From Bacteroidota bacterium (lineage in GTDB: Bacteria; Bacteroidota; Bacteroidia; Chitinophagales; Chitinophagaceae), in assembly GCA_947460795.1 (NCBI GenBank), contig CANHJA010000014.1, positions 1-19,635 on the forward strand: DNA of 19,635 nucleotides, read 5' to 3'. Shown piece by piece: positions 12,997 to 19,635 of the stretch. Each line of letters starts with the position of its first letter. The first letter of the stretch is position 1. The notes below the pieces were generated by a model. The model ran no database searches. It had not been told where the DNA came from and was given only the letters and a program-made list of their open reading frames with translations. Both the position numbers and the translations under genes were made by a program.

Positions 12997-15771
12997 ATGC
13001 AATATAATTTCAACGAAATAGAAAAAAAGTGGCAAGCTTATTGGAATGAAAATAATTCTTACAAAGTTGAGAATGATTTTTCAAAACCTAAATGCTATGT
13101 GCTCGATATGTTCCCCTATCCTTCTGGTGCAGGTTTACACGTTGGACATCCATTGGGTTATATTGCATCTGATATTTATGCTCGTTATAAACGTTTAAAA
13201 GGTTTTAATGTTTTACACCCAATGGGGTTTGATGCATTTGGTTTACCTGCCGAACAATATGCCATTGAAACAGGACAACACCCAGCTACAACAACCAAAG
13301 TAAACATTGAAAGATACAAAGAGCAATTAGGCAAAATTGGTTTTTGTTATGATTGGAGCAGAGAAGTAAAAACATCTGATCCCAATTATTATAAATGGAC
13401 ACAATGGATTTTTTTACAATTATATAATTCATGGTACAATCCTAAAACAAACAAAGTTGAAAAAATCGAAACGATTTTTGATGCTGGCAACCCGATGTCA
13501 GATGGTAGAAATGCAGAACCTGGTAATCAAGCATCAAACATCGAACATCGATTAATGGAATATCGTTTGGCTTATAAAAAAGAAAGTTATGTCAATTGGT
13601 GTGAAGCATTGGGAACAGTGTTAGCAAATGACGAAGTTGTAAATGGTGTTTCAGAACGTGGTGGGCATCCTGTAGAGCGAAAATTAATGAGTCAATGGTT
13701 TTTAAGAATCACAGCATTTGCAGAAAGACTTTTAGTAAGTTTAGACAATTTAGATTTCCCAGAAAGCTTGAAAGAAATGCAACGCAATTGGATTGGGAAA
13801 AGTGTTGGAGCAGAAATTAAATTCGATGTGAAATGTCAGCTATCAGATGTCAGCAATACAGATAAAACTGACAAACAGCATCCTACATATGGCATCAATG
13901 TTTTTACAACAAGACCGGATACTATTTTCGGGGTTTCTTTTATGGTGTTGGCACCTGAGCATGAATTAGTAAATTCGATTACTACTGCAGCTCAAAAACA
14001 AGCTATTGAGGAGTACCAAAAATTTACTTCATCACGAAGTGAACGTGAACGTTTAGCTGAAACAAAAACAATTTCAGGTTGTTTCACGGGTGCTTATGCC
14101 ATTCATCCTTTCACAGGAAAAGAAATTCCAATTTGGATTTCAGAATATGTATTAGCGAGCTATGGCACTGGAGCTATTATGGCTGTGCCTTGTGGTGATG
14201 AGCGTGATTATGCCTTTGCAAAACATTTCAATTTAGAAATTCCATCTATATTTAAAGATATTGATATAAGTGAAAAAGCATGCAGCGATAAAAATGTAAT
14301 AATTTTCAATTCAGATTTCATTTCAGACTTATCAGTTAAAGAAGCGAGCAAACTGGCAATTGAAAAAATTGAAGAACAAAAAATTGGTTCTCGAAAAGTT
14401 AATTATAGAATGCGTGATGCAGGTTTTAGTCGTCAACGATATTGGGGCGAACCATTTCCAATTGTATATGGCGAAAATGGGACTGCAATTGCATTAACCG
14501 ATAAAGATTTACCGCTTGAACTTCCATTTTTAGAAACTTATAGTGCAGGGCCCAATGGGAAAGGACCATTAGCGAATGCAACAGATTGGGTGAATAGTTC
14601 ACAAGGTACTCGTGAAACCGATACCATGCCAGGGTATGCAGGTAGTAGTTGGTATTATTTACGATACATGGACCCACATAATTCAGATACGTTTTGTGAT
14701 AAAAAAATCAGTGATTATTGGAATCAAGTTGATGTTTATGTTGGTGGTGCAGAGCATGCCGTTGGACATTTATTATATTCACGAATGTGGTGTAAAACAT
14801 TGCATGATTTAGGATTTATTAGTTTTGATGAGCCGTACAAGAAATTGATTAATCAAGGAATGATTGGAGGAAGCAGTCGGTTTGTTTATCGAATAAAAAA
14901 CACAAATCAATATGTTTCAAATGGATTGAAAAATAATTATGACGTAACCGAAATTCATGTTGATGTGAATATTGTAGATGGATATGAATTAGATTTAGAA
15001 GCATTTAAAAAAATAAAAAACAACGAATATTCCAATGCGGAATTCATTTTAGAAAATGGGAAATATATTTGTGGGGAAGCATTTGAAAAAATGTCAAAAT
15101 CAAAATACAATGTAGTAAATCCCGATGATATTATTTTGCAGTATGGTGCTGATACATTTAGAATGTATGAAATGTTTTTAGGGCCATTAGAAATGAGCAA
15201 ACCATGGGACACAAAAGGTATAGAAGGAGTTCATCGTTTCTTGAAAAAGTTGTGGCGGTTATTTTTTGATGAAACTACAGGTTGCATAGTAACAAATGAG
15301 GCTGCTACAGCAGAAGAACTAAAAACTTTACACAAACACATCAAAAAAATTCAGCAGGATATAGAAAATTTTGCATTCAATACTTCAGTAAGTCAGTTCA
15401 TGATTATTACCAATGAGTTAGGTTCAATGAGTTGTCACAAACGTGAAATTTTAGAACCGGTATTAATTACATTAGTTCCATTTGCTCCACATATTGCCGA
15501 AGAATTATGGTCTGTTGTTGGGAATAAAACATCTATTTTAGATGCCCAATTTCCTGTGTTAGACGAAAGTTTGTTAGTAGAAAATTCTTTTAAATATCCT
15601 GTAGCCATTCAAGGAAAAGCAAGAACAGAAATGGAATTTGCATTGGATTTACCTCAAGAAGAAATAGAAAAAGCAATTCTTGAAAATGAAATTGTTCAAA
15701 AATGGATGGAAGGCAAGCCAATGAAAAAATTCATTTTTAAAAAAGGGATGATGATTAATGTAGTTATATAG
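12997..15771 (+). CDS. leuS: Leucyl-tRNA synthetase
   Basis: Class Ia aminoacyl-tRNA synthetase of 924 residues that charges tRNA-Leu; longer than E. coli LeuRS (860) and within the range usual for Bacteroidota. The HIGH motif is HVGH (48-51) in PYPSGAGLHVGHPLGY; KMSKS is at 698-702. The CP1 editing domain shows the threonine-rich TTRPDT and GTGAIMAVP with the following DERDY, whose aspartates bind the amino group of misacylated tRNA. An insertion before KMSKS (roughly 628-690) is typical of the phylum. At 280-294, at the start of CP1, there is an extra hydrophilic stretch of about 14 residues relative to E. coli, and its DNA carries a tandem heptamer repeat (13833-13853). The C-terminal end IFKKGMMINVVI is complete. 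No terminator hairpin was recognised after the stop. Confidence 0.98.
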   Translation: MQYNFNEIEKKWQAYWNENNSYKVENDFSKPKCYVLDMFPYPSGAGLHVGHPLGYIASDIYARYKRLKGFNVLHPMGFDAFGLPAEQYAIETGQHPATTTKVNIERYKEQLGKIGFCYDWSREVKTSDPNYYKWTQWIFLQLYNSWYNPKTNKVEKIETIFDAGNPMSDGRNAEPGNQASNIEHRLMEYRLAYKKESYVNWCEALGTVLANDEVVNGVSERGGHPVERKLMSQWFLRITAFAERLLVSLDNLDFPESLKEMQRNWIGKSVGAEIKFDVKCQLSDVSNTDKTDKQHPTYGINVFTTRPDTIFGVSFMVLAPEHELVNSITTAAQKQAIEEYQKFTSSRSERERLAETKTISGCFTGAYAIHPFTGKEIPIWISEYVLASYGTGAIMAVPCGDERDYAFAKHFNLEIPSIFKDIDISEKACSDKNVIIFNSDFISDLSVKEASKLAIEKIEEQKIGSRKVNYRMRDAGFSRQRYWGEPFPIVYGENGTAIALTDKDLPLELPFLETYSAGPNGKGPLANATDWVNSSQGTRETDTMPGYAGSSWYYLRYMDPHNSDTFCDKKISDYWNQVDVYVGGAEHAVGHLLYSRMWCKTLHDLGFISFDEPYKKLINQGMIGGSSRFVYRIKNTNQYVSNGLKNNYDVTEIHVDVNIVDGYELDLEAFKKIKNNEYSNAEFILENGKYICGEAFEKMSKSKYNVVNPDDIILQYGADTFRMYEMFLGPLEMSKPWDTKGIEGVHRFLKKLWRLFFDETTGCIVTNEAATAEELKTLHKHIKKIQQDIENFAFNTSVSQFMIITNELGSMSCHKREILEPVLITLVPFAPHIAEELWSVVGNKTSILDAQFPVLDESLLVENSFKYPVAIQGKARTEMEFALDLPQEEIEKAILENEIVQKWMEGKPMKKFIFKKGMMINVVI
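13833..13853 (+). repeat. Tandem heptamer repeat inside leuS, three copies
   Basis: Three adjacent 7-base units, ATGTCAG, CTATCAG and ATGTCAG, lie in frame in leuS and encode part of the extra residues at about 280-286 (CQLSDVS). The unit is the same as in the intergenic repeat at 7518-7545. As seven is not a multiple of three, only gains or losses of three units keep the frame. Confidence 0.6.
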
Positions 15772-15885
15772 TATCGTTTTTCTTTCTAACAATTTAAACT
15801 TTGGCGCTGCTATATTGTGTATATTTTTCATAAGAAATGAAAAGAGGTTGATATTACTTACTCAAAAAGTGAAATCTTTGTGAAA

Positions 15886-15893
15886 TATATTTG
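15886..15893 (+). promoter_or_regulatory. Putative -7 box (TATATTTG) of the carboxypeptidase-regulatory-like gene
   Basis: Exact TAnnTTTG match, 33 bases before the ATG at 15927, within the 155-base gap after leuS. No clear -33 TTG at normal spacing. Confidence 0.45.
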
Positions 15894-15926
15894 GCATTCA
15901 CTTTTGTTATGTAATTTTCAGTTTTT

Positions 15927-16622
15927 ATGAGTTATTCATTCCAACGCATATTACTTTCTAGCGCTTTAATTTATAGTGTAAATTTTGCTTTTGCACAAAC
16001 TATTATCAAAGGCGAAATAAAAGATTTTGCGAATAATCAACATATGGAAAATGTAAATATTAGAAACATTTACACGCTAAAAGGAATGACAACTTCGGAG
16101 GATGGCAAGTTTGAAATTCTTGTAAAAAAGGGCGAGTTAGTTGAATTTTCTAAAGTTGGATATCAAACTTTACGCATTCGAATTACCAATGAGAAAGAAC
16201 CGAATTACTACCATTTAATTATGAGTAGAGCCGCTATTTTACTCAGAGAGGTAGATATAAAAGGCAAGCCAATTGATTTTAAAAAAGACAGTATTAAATT
16301 CAGAGAATCTTATGACTTGGTATTGCGTAAACCCAAAAAAGACGAAATAAACATGCAAAGCATGCCTTTGGCCATGCTGAGTAAAAAAAATAGACAAGAG
16401 TGGGCTTTCCAAGAAATGTATACTGTTTGGGAGCAAGAAAAATATATAGATTTTGTTTTTAATGACAAATTAGTTCAGAAAATTACCTATTTAGAAAATG
16501 AAGAACTTATTTTGTTTTTAAAAAAGTATCGCCCCAGTTATGCATTTTTAAGAAGTGCCAGTGAGTATGAATTTTTAGAGTACATAAAACGATGTTATTA
16601 CCGATTTAAAACTAAAAAATAA
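15927..16622 (+). CDS. Secreted carboxypeptidase-D-regulatory-like domain protein
   Basis: Protein of 231 residues with a signal peptide (about 1-23, ending FAFAQ). Residues about 25-112 form a CarboxypepD_reg-like beta-sandwich: TIIKGEIKDFANNQHMENVNI, then TTSEDGKFEI and FSKVGYQTLRI, the pattern found at the N-terminus of TonB-dependent SusC-like receptors and in many small Bacteroidota envelope proteins. The rest (about 113-231) is charged and partly helical, with many Lys, Arg and aromatic residues. There is no TonB plug, barrel or sorting tail. It is probably periplasmic or membrane-associated; the function is unknown. A bidirectional hairpin separates it from the convergent large T9SS gene. 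Confidence 0.82.
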   Translation: MSYSFQRILLSSALIYSVNFAFAQTIIKGEIKDFANNQHMENVNIRNIYTLKGMTTSEDGKFEILVKKGELVEFSKVGYQTLRIRITNEKEPNYYHLIMSRAAILLREVDIKGKPIDFKKDSIKFRESYDLVLRKPKKDEINMQSMPLAMLSKKNRQEWAFQEMYTVWEQEKYIDFVFNDKLVQKITYLENEELILFLKKYRPSYAFLRSASEYEFLEYIKRCYYRFKTKK

Positions 16623-16633
16623 TATAATCAAAT

Positions 16634-16665
16634 AAAAAAGAGTCCTATAATTAGGACTCTTTTTT
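16634..16665. terminator. Bidirectional terminator between the two convergent surface-protein genes
   Basis: Fourteen-base perfect stem, six A plus GAGTCCTA (16634-16647) with TAGGACTC plus six T (16652-16665), and a 4-base loop. The symmetric A- and T-tracts fit termination of both genes. Confidence 0.93.
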
Positions 16666-16686
16666 GTTATTAATTGTAATTATTAA

Positions 16687-19635
16687 TTATCGAATGATAG
16701 TGACATCTCCTTTGAACATTTTAGTTGGTCCATTAGGCATCGCTAATTTTATTAAGTAATAGTATACTCCAGGATCTTGATTTACCCCTTTAAATGTACC
16801 ATTCCATCCTCTGTTATCATTGGCATTAAAGACCTCTTGACCCCATCTGTTTAATACTCTGAATTCCTGAACTTTTTGGAAAGTTAAATTAGCCACTTTG
16901 AATAAATCATTGATTCCATCTCCGTTAGGACTAAATGCAGAAGGAACAAATAAATTATCTTCATAATCTACATTTACCTTAATACTGTCTTTTGTACCAC
17001 AACCAAATTGGTTTATACCATATACAGTGTACGTAGTAGGTTCTTGTGGAGAAACCACTGTATTTGATACATTCGGATTACCAGTACCCCAAACAGGAGA
17101 CCAATTATAAACTTGAGCACCTGTTGCAATTAAGTTTACTTCTTGTAAATATTTGATGGTAATAGAATCTCCATTTAAAATAGAAACTACTGGAGTTGGA
17201 TTAAGAGAAACATGAACATATTGCGTATCAGTACAATTATAGGTATCAATTCTTACACAAGCGAATAATGAATCGGCATAGGTAAGTGGAGTAATCACCG
17301 GACTACTACAATTAACACAGCTCAAAGCACTTGTGCTGAAATTAACAGCATTGAACCAAACAAAATTTTGCGATGGAGCATTACCAGAACCATAAGCGGT
17401 TGCATTAAATCCGTCTCCTAAACAAATTGTAGTGTCAGCAGGAGTTACTGATAAATCATGAACTGAAAGCGTAACAGTAACAGAATCATGTACTTCACAT
17501 TTATTTCCACCAGTTGTATATACATGATAGGTTTTCCCTACTTCAACATATGCAGTTGTAGTATTTGCTGTAGAATCAAATACAAGTGTACCTGGAGTCC
17601 ATCTGTAAGGCCATGTTTTTACAGGAATATCACAAATTGAAAATGTTATATTCATTCTATAGGTGCCTGCTGAAGCAGAAGTTCCTGTAGCCAAAGCCCC
17701 TGAAGGTAAGTTTGGTAAATCACATCCACTATTAGGGTGGAATTGAGAAATATATTGACTATTTGCTAAACCAGGAAAATAGGCAATTTCGTCGCTTCCA
17801 CCAGGAAAAGTTGTATTGAAATAGCATATTTCAACCACTAAATTTTGCGTGCCATCCCAAAGAAATGGAGTGTTCAAATTGAACGTATTAACACCAGCAA
17901 CAGTATTGTAATTACCATTAGAATAAACTAATTTCATATCTTGTTGCGGAATGAACGTATTAATTGAGTTTAATGGAGTACAACCCATTTTAATATTCAT
18001 ATTGTATCCTGAAGTACTGTTTTTGCTTATAATATCAAGCGCTATCGCATCAATTTTTCCTTTAAAAATACCTAAGGCATTTAAATCTGCTACAGTATAA
18101 AGCATTTGAGTTCTTTCTCCCATATTTGAACCGAATGGAGTAATACTTGCTACTGAGTTTAAACCCGTATTAATAGCATATTGATTATAAGGTGCAATAC
18201 AATTTACATTTTCTTCACCACATTCATAAACAGGAACGGTTCCAAAAGGAGTTGCAGAAAGTGTAATCAAACCTGGCTCACAAAATACCATTGGCGAAGC
18301 TGTAGCATCAACCGAATTTGAATTGTCTACAACTATTTGAACAGTATCTTTTGTAACACAATTTGGATTCGCTGTAGAAACAGTAACTACAAAATCTGTT
18401 GATGATGGAACCCCTACTGAGTAAGGATCTTGTACCGTGCTATTTGATAAAGATGCACTTGGAGACCAACTGTAATTAAATACACCTGACTCGCAATAGT
18501 TAAATCTTGTATTCGGCCTAACTGAACCAATTAAAGGGGTTGATGCTGTTAAGTTACAACCATTTGGATTGGTTGAATATTGAGCTTGTTGCATAACCGT
18601 ATTAGTAGGCGTATTTGAACTCACTAAAATATTCGTTGTGAAATTAAATGGATCTGCATTATAACAAACTTCTACGACTAAATTCGTTAAGCCATCCCAA
18701 TAATAACCTTCTCCTTGAATTACACTAGGATTGGTCGCAGTAGTAAATACATGTGAACGCCAACCAGGAGTATTGTTATAATATTTTGGATTAGCATAAA
18801 CTTGACTCAAACCTCCTAAAAATCCTGTTACAGTACTTAATGCGGTGTCACTTGTACAACCCATACTGATTTTCATATTTCTTAAAGTATCACTACCTGT
18901 AGAAGCCACATTAAAACCAATAGATTTTAAGTTCCCTGAGTTTATTCCTGCTGCACGCAATTCAGCTGCTGTGTATAAAAATTGAATTTTGTATGCAGAT
19001 TCAAAATCTGTGTAATAAGGTGAATATTGACCTTGTTGAATATTTCCTGTGCCAATTGTTTTTAAAACTGGAGTTCCATTACATTGAAAAGCAGACAATC
19101 CACAAGGCATTGCGGATGCATTGGTAAATAATTGGAATGGGTAATTTGGACATACATTGTTATCAGAAGCTAATGCATTTAATTTTGCTCTAATTCCACT
19201 CACAATTACAGTAGTAGAATCTCTGTAAGTACATCCGTTATCATCTCTGTAGAATAAAAAATATTCTTGTGTGTTTAAGGTAGAAGAAAAAGGATTCAAT
19301 GCAGTTGAATCCGATAATTTTGTTGATGGTCTCCATCGTATAATAGGATTTATTTGAGGGATAGAAACGGTTGCAGCTAATGCGATCGAATCGTTTGCAC
19401 AAATTACTTGATCAGGTCCTGCATTAACTAATAAAGTTCCAGGATGCACTACAATAGTCACGGTATCTTTCACTTTACAAGTAAGTCCTGGAGGAGGATT
19501 TAATGCAGTTACTACATAAGTGGTAGTAGCTGTAGGTGCCGCAAAGGGTTTCATTACACTTAAAGATGATAAACCTAAATTGGTAGTTCCTCCGTTGATA
19601 TCCGTCCATGACCATTGGTTGATACCAAATGGGGC
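16687..19635 (-). CDS. Large modular surface protein with type B T9SS (gliding-motility-associated) tail, N-terminus outside window
   Basis: Secreted adhesin-like protein; 982 residues are visible and the frame stays open to the window edge, so the ATG at 19554 is internal and the signal peptide is missing. The last 90 or so residues are a CHU_C/type B sorting domain: FVPSAFSPNGDGINDLF, VLNRWGQEVF, GWNGTFKG, GVYYYLIKL. Upstream, Ig/PKD-like repeats with the pattern WxPxxxL...TYxVxxxNxxGCxxxDSVxVxV alternate with two copies of a module of about 205 residues (18490-19115 and 17630-18233) sharing LYTxAxLxAxGI, MxIxMGCT and WDGxxNLVVEICY. Paired Cys are frequent, as expected for exported proteins. 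The type B tail implies export by the type IX system and possibly retention at the surface. Whether it acts in gliding, adhesion or matrix binding cannot be decided. Confidence 0.92.
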   Translation of the reverse strand, partial: APFGINQWSWTDINGGTTNLGLSSLSVMKPFAAPTATTTYVVTALNPPPGLTCKVKDTVTIVVHPGTLLVNAGPDQVICANDSIALAATVSIPQINPIIRWRPSTKLSDSTALNPFSSTLNTQEYFLFYRDDNGCTYRDSTTVIVSGIRAKLNALASDNNVCPNYPFQLFTNASAMPCGLSAFQCNGTPVLKTIGTGNIQQGQYSPYYTDFESAYKIQFLYTAAELRAAGINSGNLKSIGFNVASTGSDTLRNMKISMGCTSDTALSTVTGFLGGLSQVYANPKYYNNTPGWRSHVFTTATNPSVIQGEGYYWDGLTNLVVEVCYNADPFNFTTNILVSSNTPTNTVMQQAQYSTNPNGCNLTASTPLIGSVRPNTRFNYCESGVFNYSWSPSASLSNSTVQDPYSVGVPSSTDFVVTVSTANPNCVTKDTVQIVVDNSNSVDATASPMVFCEPGLITLSATPFGTVPVYECGEENVNCIAPYNQYAINTGLNSVASITPFGSNMGERTQMLYTVADLNALGIFKGKIDAIALDIISKNSTSGYNMNIKMGCTPLNSINTFIPQQDMKLVYSNGNYNTVAGVNTFNLNTPFLWDGTQNLVVEICYFNTTFPGGSDEIAYFPGLANSQYISQFHPNSGCDLPNLPSGALATGTSASAGTYRMNITFSICDIPVKTWPYRWTPGTLVFDSTANTTTAYVEVGKTYHVYTTGGNKCEVHDSVTVTLSVHDLSVTPADTTICLGDGFNATAYGSGNAPSQNFVWFNAVNFSTSALSCVNCSSPVITPLTYADSLFACVRIDTYNCTDTQYVHVSLNPTPVVSILNGDSITIKYLQEVNLIATGAQVYNWSPVWGTGNPNVSNTVVSPQEPTTYTVYGINQFGCGTKDSIKVNVDYEDNLFVPSAFSPNGDGINDLFKVANLTFQKVQEFRVLNRWGQEVFNANDNRGWNGTFKGVNQDPGVYYYLIKLAMPNGPTKMFKGDVTIIR
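17630..18233 (-). repeat. Internal protein repeat, copy 2 of the ~205-residue module
   Basis: C-terminal copy of the duplicated module. It starts near VYECGEENVNC and ends near ITFSIC. Landmarks: MLYTVADLNALGI, MNIKMGCT, FLWDGTQNLVVEICY and SGCDL. Outside the landmarks the two copies have diverged strongly, so the duplication is old or the module was gained separately. Confidence 0.75.
18490..19115 (-). repeat. Internal protein repeat, copy 1 of the ~205-residue module
   Basis: N-terminal copy of the duplicated module in the large T9SS protein. It starts near CGLSAFQCNG and ends near RFNYC. Shared landmarks with copy 2 in the same order: FLYTAAELRAAGI, MKISMGCT, YYWDGLTNLVVEVCY and NGCNL. 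Boundaries are approximate. Confidence 0.75.

Noticed and set aside
14612..14812. Additional open frames overlapping leuS on both strands
   Set aside because: Shadows of a well-conserved coding gene with no domain features of their own.

Overview
The window looks like an ordinary chromosomal stretch from a member of the Bacteroidota. The evidence is low G+C (about one third by eye), A/T-rich start regions with no Shine-Dalgarno, many matches to the Bacteroidota -7 promoter box TAnnTTTG close upstream of start codons, and families typical of that phylum: a Reg_prop/Y_Y_Y sensor kinase with a LytTR regulator, type IX secretion (T9SS) sorting tails of both type A and type B, DUF3078 and a carboxypeptidase-D-regulatory-like protein. 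I cannot place it below phylum level from sequence alone. No rRNA, tRNA, CRISPR array, transposase, integrase or phage gene was seen, and no gap between genes exceeds 300 bases.

Layout. 2-3587 (+): a 5'-truncated LytS-type sensor histidine kinase and its LytTR response regulator form one two-gene unit. 3631-5432 (-): an unusual long Lgt-like prolipoprotein diacylglyceryl transferase, preceded by a BrxA/BrxB-type bacilliredoxin. 5526-7496 (-): a COG2509-type FAD-dependent oxidoreductase, followed 18 bases later by a small stand-alone HsdR-N-like (PD-(D/E)XK) protein. 7677-8942 (+): kynureninase. 8992-9486 (-): a small secreted protein with a type A T9SS tail. 9724-11160 (+): the mechanosensitive channel MscL and a DUF3078 outer-membrane protein, separated by a strong terminator. 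11268-12260 (+): pyruvate dehydrogenase E1 alpha. 12307-12852 (-): a thioredoxin-fold protein with a CxxA active site. 12997-15771 (+): leucyl-tRNA synthetase. 15927-16622 (+): a secreted carboxypeptidase-regulatory-like protein. 16687-19635 (-): the C-terminal 982 residues of a large modular adhesin-like protein with a type B T9SS (gliding-motility-associated) tail.

The genes are mostly single transcription units. Perfect hairpins with A-tracts and T-tracts separate several of them, and in two convergent pairs one hairpin probably serves both strands. Metabolism (kynU, pdhA), translation (leuS), envelope biogenesis (lgt) and cell-surface secretion are mixed, with no pathway cluster.

I did not find a convincing undescribed system. 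The observations most worth a second look are: a heptamer repeat (ATGTCAG) that is tandem in an intergenic region and again inside the leuS reading frame; three genes whose -7 box lies 4-5 bases from the ATG, implying leaderless mRNAs; an Lgt homologue lacking the usual catalytic His and Asn; a duplicated domain of about 205 residues in the large T9SS protein; and an orphan nuclease-fold gene.
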